Shown here piece after piece: positions 48,169-57,822 of a DNA stretch of 64,000 nucleotides. Source of the stretch: Stenopsyche tienmushanensis (lineage: Eukaryota; Arthropoda; Insecta; Trichoptera; Stenopsychidae); assembly GCA_008973525.1 (NCBI GenBank), contig WACJ01000082.1, forward strand, positions 868,001-932,000. The letters run 5' to 3'. Within the stretch, counting starts at the first letter, position 1; each line of letters opens with the position of its first letter. A program made the position numbers and the translations under genes. The notes beneath the pieces were generated by a model. It searched no databases. It saw only the letters and a list, made by a program, of their open reading frames with translations, and was not told where the DNA came from.

Positions 48169-50159
48169 AAGTCTTTATATCATTAAATTCATATTTGATC
48201 GATTATTTCACTTGACATTTTGACATTCCCGATAGTTTGAAAACACTTCAATATGTTGTCAATAGTAATTTTAACATATCAATAAAAGCTCGTTATAATT
48301 TGTAAATTATCCAATAATAAAAACTTTACTAATCAATAAATATCCAAATAAAATACTAAGCTGCTAACAACCGAACCCAAAAATATATACGTAACGTTTT
48401 GGCTTAAAACATACGTATTGGCATGAATCTATTTATTTAGCTAGTTCTGAGAAATCCAATGATTAATATTAGGGCCATTAACGGAAATATTGAGAGTTTA
48501 GGAAATTAATGTCGGAGGATATAAAGATTAGTGGACAATAATTTCTATAATCTATCTAGATGAATGTTTCGAGATAAGTTATTTCAAACGTACACACATT
48601 TATAATGTTACATTCTTGTACATCCCACTGTCAAAACATGGCGCAATATTGAAACTGCCGGGTCAATAACAGTATGTCTTTCATCAAGAAGGGTGGAAAT
48701 TTGGATTCTTAGAATCAATCATTTGTAATACATATAAAACCCGGTTTATCCACAAAAAAAGTGTATTAATTATGTTTGGATCGCTTGGATTTAGTTCAAA
48801 ATTATTGTTTGTTTTTGTTGTAAAATCTCCATTGGATTTTTTCTCCAAATATAAAATAAATGTCATACAAGAGTTTCTTTTATAAGTGATGGATATTGGG
48901 GGGGTAATGAAGGTCGTAAGAAATGCGAAAGCAGGACGAAGTTTTCGGTTGGCCCTGAGCTTGACTGACATTAACAAACGACTTGTTATTAATTATCATG
49001 GGGTGGTAATAGTTTTGTCCGAATGGGGATTTTACCCCTCGTAAACAAAATATCACATTAATTACAACAAAAAAGATGCAGCATGTTTTGAGCGCTAGGA
49101 TCGTACAGGAATCGATCAGGACGTCGATGCGAAAGAACTTCATCCCTATTTAGAAGATTTTAATTCAAAGCTAATCCTTAAATGACGAAATTGAGATTAT
49201 CTATGCGAAAGATTTGAATTGATTCCCTAGCCTATTTAACAACTAATCCTTATTACCTTTAATTTATACGTCTAATACGCTTTAATCGGAGCAAAACTCA
49301 ATAAGCTATCCTGTATGAGTATTACCTGGAATTTTGCTTAACACCTAATAAACGATGCAGAGAAATTTAATACGGTTTATCTTCTACGACTTATAAACTT
49401 TCTGCTAAATTATTCTCATCTTATTAATCCTAATTTAATTTCTCTACGGCACTACACACATATTAAACCTTCGACTACAAAGACAAGAAGAGACCTATTG
49501 TCGTTGATTTATTTAAAAATATTTTTAATCGCTACGTCTTAAAATTATCAAGTATCGACAGAAAAATCTAATCCTTCCTCGTGTTCCTAATCGAACGAGT
49601 GTCATTATCTTGTGCTAATTTCTTTATCTTCAACGTTTGGCACACGGTTCATAATGCCACGCGATATTCTACTCCTCTAATGTAACAATAAACGATTCGA
49701 AGTCATCTTCACAAAGTGAGAAAAGGACGTCGCAATTTTTTTTTTTTTGGGACAAAAATGCACCACAAAGACATATTTGATCGAATCGAAAATTTAATCA
49801 TTAACGGGATTAAATCCATTATTGTAATGCTAAAATATCAATGATGACTTAATCAGTTAACGTAAATTGAAATGATGACCTTTGGGTTGTGATAACTGAC
49901 TTGGTGAAATTGCCAATTGAATCAGACCATTGAAAAGCCAATAATAAAAGCATTTTTTAAATGATTGCCAAAATGAATGTAATGCATATTTGGATACTCC
50001 ATGAACAATCCTCAGATAGCAGCAGACTTTTTTTTCAATTGGGTTTTAATTTGGGTTCAGTTCCATTCATTTATATCGGTTCGTTTACGGTTTTTGTTCA
50101 TATAATCGAAAAAAAGTGTAACTCCCAAATTTATATATTTTTGATATTGTAAAACATTT

Positions 50160-50388
50160 TGAAATAAAATTGTTTTTCAAGTGTCTTTCTTTTTTTTGTA
50201 CTCATATTCATAAATTAGAGATATAATGCTTTTAACATTGAATAAAATTCGAATAAATTGATAAATCAGTTATTTTAATTTTATATTTCTTAAAACCGAA
50301 AACCGGTGGAAATCGGTTTTGTTCGAAAACTGAAAACCGAAAACCGGTTTTGAAAAATGTCGGTTTTTGTATAAACCCTAGTTATGAA
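50160..50388. mobile_element. ACCGGTTTT-rich MITE, copy 2 (right half)
   Basis: Shares TTTTAACATTGAATAA, TTATATTTCTTAAAACCGA and AAACCGGTTTTGAAAAAT with the copy at 59553-60222 and ends GTATAAACCCTAG. The left half is absent. Confidence 0.65.
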
Positions 50389-50739
50389 TTTGCAATTTAT
50401 ATCTAGGAAATGTCTAAAATTTGAGAGCTATCATGTGGGTGATAAATATAAGGATATTGACTTGACGTTTATTGGCCGGAAGTTTGGGATTTCCAGCTTG
50501 AAGTACACTAGGAAATAAATTGAAATACGGAAGTCTTAGTTTGGGTACACATCGAATATATAGAAAGGGATAAGCTAAACAAAATACATAATAATGATTT
50601 AAGACTACAAGTTGGAATTTGGGTTGATAACAATATTATTTGAAGTATTGATTTAACCGGATAATTAACAGGATGAATAAAGATGAAGATATTATATCAA
50701 CACAAAAATCAAGCAATCTTTCATTCACTCAAGAATTTA

Positions 50740-50828
50740 GAAACGGTTCAGTTTCAATTTTCGTTACGATAAAAATAATGGTTTTACCGGTTTTCAGTTT
50801 TTGGTTCAGTTTCGGTTCGAAGCCCTGA
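50740..50828. mobile_element. Related CGGTTTT/GGTTCAG terminal fragment
   Basis: Short block with TTTTACCGGTTTTCAG, GGTTCAGTTTCGGTTCG and an AAGCCCTG end, in the style of family ends that begin AGGGCTT. It may be the partner end of 50160-50388 or a separate MITE. Confidence 0.4.
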
Positions 50829-51621
50829 TAAAAAAATTAACTTTCATCAAACGGAGAGCTCAATGAAATCATGATTATGATAAGAGATTGGATTGAAAAA
50901 ATATTGAATTTAGACTGACCTCAAATATCCCTCGGATGATTGGATGATGCGGTGCATTTTTGTCCGGTTTTCAACGCGTCGACGCGTATGACGCGTCGTG
51001 CGCATCAACAACGCGCCGCACGTAGCGCGTTTATCGGCGTACAACGCTTTTTACGATGAAAATTGTTGATGTTGTTGTCGGAAAAATAAAATAGATTTAT
51101 AGGCGGCGGGTTTGTCTGTACGTTCGTTATGCTCGAAGGTATTTTCTGTCTTTCACCCTAATGGCAGCTTAATGGTGCCGTATAGGGCGTGTGTCATGAA
51201 TTATGATATAATACCGTGATCACCTTTAATGACCGTCCATTAATATCGTTAAAATTTATACTGAAACATGGCACTGTTCAACTGGAAGCTGCGAGCCCTC
51301 AAATAATTAACTGCCGCCATTAAAAACCATAATGAACGGTTACGATATCGAGAGAGTAATTTGCGCCACATTGAGACCTTGTTACGGTGCGCATCCGTAG
51401 ACTCGTTTTATCGCAAAAAACATTTATATTAAAAGAGTTGTACGGAGATAAATTCGCCCGGGGCGATAAAAAATTGCGACATCCAATTCGGGCGCTAAAA
51501 ATGTTTGAATTAATAAACGATTACGCAATTCATTGTTTATTACGACGTAAAATAGGACATTTTCGATTTTAATCATTAATTTCATATGCTTAATCGAAGT
51601 GGAACAATAAGATCGTATGAT

Positions 51622-51648
51622 GGGGGGGTGTCGCGTTGGCACCCCCCC
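51622..51648. repeat. 9-bp G/C stem with 9-nt loop
   Basis: GGGGGGGTG, loop TCGCGTTGG, CACCCCCCC. A stable potential hairpin in the intron 45837-52279, in otherwise AT-rich DNA. Confidence 0.85.
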
Positions 51649-52160
51649 TCGTTTGATTGAAATTATGCATATTGAACGGTTTAAAATAAAAATTGCCATT
51701 GAAAGCGATCTTAAATGTTATGGACGAAAATTTTTTTTTAAATATTTTTTTTTAATTATCCGAGGCATAACGATCATGTTATGATTTATTTTAACGTTAT
51801 TGCTATAAATAAATTGACGGTTCTCAATCTTAGTTGGGTTGTAAAAATGGCGACATTTTTATATTTCTGAATGCCAAAATAAATTCATTATGTATGTATA
51901 TATTTAAATTTGAAATTGATTTAATTGAATCTTGACACGCGTCATTGAATGCAGTATATCGTCGATGGAAGCAGAACTTCTCGCCGCATTTTATGTGCGA
52001 TGGAGTGAAAAGAGGAGTGCTGCTTCGGCGCGATATCCTGCATTATTAGATTCGGTTAATTAGTGAATATCTATAGTTTGACGAATCGCTGAAAGTTGTG
52101 TTCTGAAGCTGTTGAATGGATTAAGTATTAGAAGGGATGAGATTTGAGTAGTCAGGGTGT

Positions 52161-52279
52161 TCACAGGTGCATGGCATGCATGTTGGCCGCGGCCGCGTAC
52201 ACACCCGTCAGGTGTTCGAGGGGGTGGTACGGCAGCAGCGTGGTCAACGGGTGGTGGTGCAAGCTGCCCAAAGTGTTAC
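52161..52279 (-). CDS. Rbp6: Rbp6 second alternative 3' extension (read-through C-terminus)
   Basis: Skipping the GTAACA donor of the previous exon continues the frame as GNTLGSLHHHPLTTLLPY and then HPLEHLTGVYAAAANMHAMHL, with a TGA at 52161-52163. The peptide is His-, Leu- and Ala-rich, in keeping with the rest of the C-terminal region, and the GC-rich block ends close to the stop. I infer an alternative terminal exon. The donor inside it is rather weak (GTAACA instead of GTAAGT), which would favour use of both forms. The plus-strand frame at 52167-52430 is a shadow. Confidence 0.55.
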
Positions 52280-52363
52280 CTGTCGGGTACGGCAGCCCGA
52301 AACTAGGGTAGCCCGAATATCCTCGGCCGGCGGCGTAAGCGGCGTACGCGGCCGCTGGAAAAC
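52280..52363 (-). CDS. Rbp6: Rbp6 exon: Ala/Tyr-rich segment (FPAAAYAAYAAGRGYSGY)
   Basis: This 84-bp exon encodes FPAAAYAAYAAGRGYSGY followed by PSFGLPYPT, with shared Gly codon bases at both ends. Musashi proteins of animals carry a related FPAAAY...RG(Y/F) segment after the RRMs, so the assignment is firm. The acceptor is TTTTGTTGCAG (52364 and up) and the donor GTAACA (minus strand, 52274-52279) follows ...CCGACAG. Entry and exit are both phase 1. Splicing to 45836 gives PT-G-PWCC...; splicing directly to 40241 gives PT-V-DLTNGQL. As with the linker exon, skipping the donor leaves an open frame, here of 38 codons. The exon is GC-richer than its AT-rich flanks. Confidence 0.93.
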
Positions 52364-52784
52364 CTGCAACAAAACAATCAACACCATTAGACAACATCAT
52401 AATATCTCCCCAGAGTCCCTTTCATGGTAAACTTTAAGGTGATTAAAGCGAATGTCATCCGAAGAAGCGATTTATTCCGGCGACATGTAAATACTCAGCG
52501 CTCGACATATGGCGATTAAGGTATGAGTTATGCCGTGCCAATGGAAAATCACATTTTTATTTTTTAATATATTATAATTTTAATTAGGAAAACAATCATT
52601 TTATATATGAATTTGATACAAAATCAATCAATCGTTATAATATATATAGTAAAACGGAAAGAAATGATAATTTTGAAGTAAAACTTGTATAAGTACAGTA
52701 AAGCCAATTGGCTTGAATGTCACCAAAAGCGAAACCTGAAACATTGCGCGCATGCGCAACGCCGCTTCTATTAAACGTGTATGT

Positions 52785-53670
52785 CAGAGCTGTCAAACTC
52801 AAAAGCTCAAAATTAGATTAGGTGGACTGCAAATAAAATGCAAATTTTCATAGAAAATTAGGTTTATATTCATATATACATTTTTGGTCATCGATGAGTG
52901 AGCAGTGATTAATTTGGATCATCTGGACATAGTTCACATTATTTCAAATTTGTGTATTCATCTCTTGTGTTTCTTTAATCTTGATCGGTTTATATACACT
53001 CTTTTTGAGCGTCTTTTTTGTGCGATTTCGAAGTTATGCGGTTATTTTAAAGCAAGTTTTTCCATTTTTTAAAACTCATAAAGAGTACGTATCGAGATAT
53101 TTTGGAAAAAATAGGAACGTTTCGACGTTTAACAATATATTTTTCAAAGGAATTTCCAAAATTCAAACTACTACGCGTTTTTTTCGAAACTACTTTTTCC
53201 AACAAGGTTGACATCATATCTCAAGTTTTTATTAATTAATTTACTTCAAACTGGGTACAGATCTTATCTATATAATCCTCTATTGTTCTTACAAGATTTA
53301 TATCAAAATTATTTTTTAACCATTAAGAAAAAAACTAACAAAATAAGGCCAAAAAATGACTTGCAAGATGTTTTTTAAATGTTATTTTAAAATTTTCTTA
53401 TTGTTTTCCTGTTTTTTTATTAACTTTTTTTGTGCGATTTTGGATATATTATATTTCAAAGTTATGCGGTTTTTAAAATCCATGGAACGCATCTTCATAT
53501 TTTGTTATAGCCTTATTTATGCGATTTTCCGCGGAACGCATCTACCGCACAAAAAAAAAGTTTAAGTGTAAACACTTTTTTTTGGTATTGCGTTCGTTTT
53601 TTTGGGTGGGCTGCAAAAATATTCATTGCAGATCTCATGCAGCCCATCGGCTGCGAGTTTGACAGCTCTT
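52785..53670. mobile_element. hAT element with perfect 8-bp target duplication
   Basis: The ends CAGAGCTGTCAAACTC and, inward from the right, AAGAGCTGTCAAACTC are 16-bp inverted repeats with one mismatch. The flanks are GTGTATGT on both sides (52777-52784, 53671-53678), a perfect 8-bp duplication. Next to the right end, GCAGCCCATCGGCTGC forms the small subterminal palindrome common in hAT elements. No transposase; about 310 bp without the nested MITE. Confidence 0.85.
52995..53570. mobile_element. Tigger/pogo-like MITE copy 4, nested in the hAT element
   Basis: The left end TACACTCTTTTTGAGCG is somewhat decayed and the right end is CGCACAAAAAAAAAGTTTAAG then TGTA; both ends carry TA. Internal GTGCGATTTCGAAGTTATGC and GATTTTCCGCGGAACGCATC match the family. 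It sits wholly inside 52785-53670. Confidence 0.85.
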
Positions 53671-54578
53671 GTGTATGTGTATACAAAGCATAAAGCAACC
53701 ACTTTCTCAGTAGAAAGCCTATTTTATTATATAATACACAAACATAGCATATATATCTTGCTAACAATTTATGTAAAAATTAAGTTTTTTGATTTTCTTT
53801 TGGATGATCATTGTAGCGTGGGATCTTGCATTGATCATTTTTAGTAAACTGGAACTTGAGTCGCTTTTACTAATCCTTTTTATGGGAATATTGCCATCCA
53901 TTTTAAGATGCGGATACCAGTTACACCTTCTGTAGATTTGAATCCAAACGCTTAATCGCGGAACTACCTATAGGTATTTGTCTTTAGTTTGACTAATCTG
54001 TTGAAAAAGTCTGCCCACGTTTAAATAGCTTGATCGACGATTATTAAATGGTTTTATCTGATTACACTGGCAAATTTAGAACATTGCTGTCTAATTTTGC
54101 AGCTCCAAAATAATATCATTTCTTTCCGCATTACCTAATAATAGATAATATGCCAAACATGTGCGATTTTTGAGTATCCCAAGTGCTCATATGTTATTTG
54201 AGTATCAATAAATAATGCTCATTCCATTATGCTTAAATAAGATTACGGCAAGTGTTCAACAACTATCATCAGTTACCACAGCAAAGAGGTATTCGCGTAA
54301 TTAAAGTGTTAAACACGGCGCCCTTCGTAAATGCTTAGAATTCCCAGAATTTCTCCAGGACGCTGGGAGAGAAGCGCGAAGTTGTGCAGGATAGGTGCAA
54401 CTTCGCTTTGGGCGATAGCTATTTGCCATCCCGTTAGTATAATATATCAACTATTTTGCTTACTAAATTTAGTAGCAAAATGAATTTGCTGCAATTAAAT
54501 TTGCATCGGGATAATCAAGAATGTCGCATTTTTTGGACAGATATGTATATAAATATAATTTAAAAAAATAATGCTTAC

Positions 54579-54611
54579 CGTCAGGTAGTGCCCCCAATGA
54601 CCACATGAAAT
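54579..54611 (-). CDS. Rbp6: Rbp6 33-bp micro-exon (FMWSLGALPD)
   Basis: This tiny exon encodes FMWSLGALPD, with an Asp codon shared at its start and a Gly codon shared at its end. The minus-strand acceptor is a T-rich tract ending in TTTTTTAG (from 54612), and the donor is GTAAGC (54573-54578). Its length is a multiple of three and both ends are phase 1, so it can be included or skipped without changing frame. Inclusion gives GAY-D-FMWSLGALPD-G-FPAAAY and skipping gives GAY-G-FPAAAY. Nothing else within 2 kb on either side looks coding. It is recognised by the exact phase fit and by the hydrophobic, Trp-containing peptide that leads smoothly into the Musashi-type Ala/Tyr-rich segment. Confidence 0.85.
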
Positions 54612-56865
54612 CTAAAAAATACAAAATATTTGTTTTTGAGACTTGCTTAAGAAATCGGCATCAAAATGTAGATTCGCTTAATGTAACGCTTCCTGTCTAT
54701 TCATCAGGATATGAAGTCAGATTCTATCAATCTACGATACTACACTGAGATAAATAAAACTCATAAAAAGCTCAAACTAAGCGTAAACCACACTCATCTA
54801 TTATTCATAATAAATACTTGAAAATTGTGATTTTTACAGATTTGTACTTATTTATATATAATTAATAAAAGTTGTACACATCGAACATTAATTGGCAATT
54901 ACAGATATGTGTGTCGAATCTGTTTTCTTTGTTGTTTGTGTTTTAAATATATAATTGTTAATTTGAAGAATGTGGTGAGCAATACACGATTATATAAATG
55001 TAAAGATAGACATTATATTCTTAAGATTTTAAAAGAGAGAAAGATATGACAAAATTGATAAATATAGATCTTAAAACTATCTAATTGGATCTTATTCAAT
55101 CAATGGCGTAGACATTTTTGTAAAAAAAAACAACATGCGTTTAGGACAAATCAAATTGCATGCAATATACTGTAAATTTATATATAAATAAATGTATTGA
55201 TATGACGAAACGTGCATTATTCAATAGCATGTATTATTTTAGATTTATATATTTGATCCAAATTATAAGCAATAAAAATGATAATAATTTAGTCCAAGTA
55301 AAATGAGTTTTGAGATAATAATAAATTAACATATAGTTGAGATGTCTGCGCCATTTGTGAATTGGTGTATTAGATTGATCATTAGATTTATCGCTAAATG
55401 TAACAACATCTAATCTAAAATAAATAAACATTTATTTTATCATTTCTCAGCGATAAAATGGCACCACACTTTTTTAACAATTAGATCGCTTAGAATATAA
55501 AACATCTAAAAATCCATTTGAATTGTTCATGAACACAACGAGCTGTCCGTCATCATATTCTCATCGCTATTGACACATCTTTCAACTCGTTATGTTCATA
55601 TGGTACATACGAAAACTCACAATTCTAAATTTATATCTATATTATCTAAAAAAATGACTAAACACTGCCTATGGCTATTATAACAAAAATCACCGATGGT
55701 GATTTTCTTATTCTTCATATGTATATATAATATATATAGCTAAGATTTAAATACACCCATATATAATATAAAGAGAGATATGTTACATGATAATTTTATA
55801 CCTATGTCAAAGTAATAATCGTGTAGATAATCCTCGACCCAAACGCTGAAGATCACCTAAAACTAAATATTCTAATAAAAGGTAAATCATATAATAGACG
55901 GGTTTGAGGTCGATCTCGAGACTAGCGGTTAGATTGTTTAGAAATCATACATAAGCTTCAATAGCAGAGCTCTGATCGAACTTTCAAATTTGATCTATAG
56001 CCTTCTAGTACCGAACGTTCAATTCGAACGAATCAATAAACACGTCCCTCGCGGCAATAACACGGTTCGTCATGCGAATGACACATTCGTCGATGATTTC
56101 TCACATCGGATGCGCATGGAAAGATGCGCATATTTTGATCGGATCGATCCGTTCTGCAGTTCGAGCTTTCGAAGGGAGATTGCGAGTGTTTTCAAGCATT
56201 CGATAGTTGGAAGAATATACAAAATAATATAGCTAAGAGTGGATACTTCGACCCGAGCAATCTAATATTACATCGACATATCTATGATCTCAGTATGCTT
56301 ACGCAATTTTATTTCATACATATAAAACGCACCGTGTGCAGTGAGTTGCATATACAAAAATATACGTAATATAAAAATCGCTATATAAAATCTCCAAAAA
56401 AAACTATGAATAAACTAGTTTCTGAAAAAGCTACCTAGATATTTTGTATTTCTCTAACTAAATTCTTCTAATAAAGTCCAACAGTCCGATTTCAGTTCAA
56501 ACGTTTTCTCTAGGTCGTTACTACACAAATGAAATCAATGTCCTCTTTTTTTAAATATAACCGAGCTACATAAAATTTGAACGATTCAACGTATTTAGCT
56601 ATCAATCTACCAGTCGACTTTTTATGAAAATATATTCGTATATATATCTAAAATAAAATTCCGCTTGCTAAATTGTTCTCGATACATTTTCGGATGGTCG
56701 TTTTTAATCGAAAAAGCGATTGAGATTACAAAAAAAATCCTCTGCCAATTGAAAAGAATTCTGAAAAGGCGAATGTCGATGGTGTGGGGAGATGTTGCCG
56801 GTCGCCCGCGGGAGATCGGGGCAGGACTACAGGTGCTGATGGTGAGGCGGCAGGATGAGTGTGGG

Positions 56866-57221
56866 TCAAAGTTGGAGGGGAGGGGCCATGTGCGCCGGCA
56901 GGGCCGTCAGCTGGGGGAGCGTCGGGACGAGCGGCAACGGGTAGAGGGCAGCCTGTTCGAGCTGATGCGCGTGGGCGTGCGCGTGCGCATGCGCGTGCGC
57001 CGCCAGCAGCTCGGCCAGGCTACAGGGCAAAGGCGCCCGCGCCGGCGCCGTTGCCGGGCGGAACGCGCAGGCGGCTAGAAGCGCGCGCCTGTAGCCGCCC
57101 GCGGCCGCCCCCAAGCCCATGCCCGCCCCCGCACCTGTGCCGCCGCCTGCATCGAGCAGTGCACTCGGTGCTGGATACGGGGCGAAACGCAGGGTGGCGC
57201 CCGAAGCTGCAGCTGACTCAC
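56866..57221 (-). CDS. Rbp6: Rbp6 alternative 3' extension of the linker exon (read-through C-terminus)
   Basis: If the GTGAGT donor at 57216-57221 is skipped, the frame continues without a stop for 118 codons and ends at TGA 56866-56868. The predicted tail starts ESAAASGATLRFAPYP and is rich in Ala, Gly, Pro and Leu. It contains a (His-Ala) dipeptide run (about 56965-57005) and ends APPLQL. The block is very GC-rich while the surrounding intron is AT-rich, and the GC-rich stretch ends close to the stop codon, which suggests real coding use as an alternative terminal exon. Low-complexity tails of this kind suit the C-terminal part of Musashi-like proteins, which is less constrained than the RRMs. 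The plus-strand frames across the same block (56665-57078 and 56859-57428) look like shadows of the GC-rich composition. Expression is inferred, not shown. Confidence 0.6.
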
Positions 57222-57306
57222 CGTAAGCGCCGCGTCCGGCCGCTCTCGTCTTGGCGAGGTTCGCAGGCAGCATCACCTCCTTGGGCTGAGCTTTCTTACA
57301 CTCCAC
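57222..57306 (-). CDS. Rbp6: Rbp6 exon: end of RRM2 and conserved post-RRM linker
   Basis: This 85-bp exon encodes 28 residues starting VECKKAQPKEVMLPANLAKT and ending AAGRGAY. VECKKAQPKE is the last strand of RRM2 in Musashi proteins and the following basic linker is strongly conserved in the family. The acceptor CAG is at 57307-57309 and the reading frame enters in phase 0, matching the exon upstream. A good donor GTGAGT (minus strand, 57216-57221) leaves one spare G (phase 1). Splicing to the exon at 54611 gives ...GAY-D-FMWSLG, and splicing directly to the exon at 52363 gives ...GAY-G-FPAAAY; both are in frame. If the donor is not used the frame stays open for 118 more codons (see next entry). 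Confidence in the exon is high; which splice choice dominates cannot be read from DNA. Confidence 0.95.
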
Positions 57307-57384
57307 CTGAAACGACAGAAAAAAACCGACATGTCAAATATATTTTACACAATAACAGATATCATTTCAATGGAAATGGCATGT

Positions 57385-57420
57385 ATCTGACACCAATCGA
57401 TATATACACTGGTGTCAGAT
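57385..57420. repeat. 11-bp inverted repeat upstream of an Rbp6 3' splice site
   Basis: ATCTGACACCA (57385-57395) and TGGTGTCAGAT (57410-57420) with a 14-nt loop, starting 79 bp upstream of the exon at 57306 on the transcript. The arms match perfectly. Confidence 0.9.
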
Positions 57421-57471
57421 CTACATAATATACGATTAACGACCTATTATATTCATTGTATTGTAGCGTGG

Positions 57472-57822
57472 GCGATTTAAAATCCCCATGCAATAGCGCT
57501 GTTAATCTGATCAGATTTAATTATCCAGATTAACAGCGACATCTTTCGTCCCTCTCTAGGTGCAATGTGCTATTTTAACAGTGCATTCTGTGGCGCTGCG
57601 GGGACATTGCACCTGCAATTACCGACCGATCGCTTATTGCAGCAACGCGCAGTTGACAGTCGGCGGTTGGCCTTGGCTGCGGGAGGACGTCCTTTCCGCA
57701 GCCAAATCTCTCTCTTTTATGCTGAATAAAAAGTTATATAGAGAAGAGAATATTTATCCTTCGCGACGAGCGCGTGGGAGCGGGGAAGCCACCCGGGGAT
57801 TCTGTCCCCGATAAGTCCAACC
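57472..57822 (+). mobile_element. LTR-like element, copy 7
   Basis: Begins TGTAGCGTGGGCG like copy 3 and carries the full palindrome (CTGTTAATCTG...CAGATTAACAG), AGGTGCAATGTG, CTTGGCTGCGGGAGGACG and GCTGAATAAAAAG. The 3' end is diverged (CCCCGATAAGTCCAACCA) and no target duplication is obvious. It lies about 165 bp upstream of an Rbp6 3' splice site, on the opposite strand to the gene. Confidence 0.7.

Larger units (their letters stand above)
45837..52279 (-). other. Rbp6: Rbp6 intron
   Basis: 6443 bp, including the alternative read-through segment at its 5' end. Holds the 21-bp tandem repeat, two ACCGGTTTT pieces, a GC-rich island at 46730-46830, the 51622 hairpin, and a less AT-rich repeat-free block at 50940-51660. 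Confidence 0.6.

Noticed and set aside
56859..57428. 189-codon plus-strand frame over the Rbp6 linker exon
   Set aside because: It is antisense to a certain Musashi exon and to its GC-rich extension; the low stop frequency is due to GC content. No motif.
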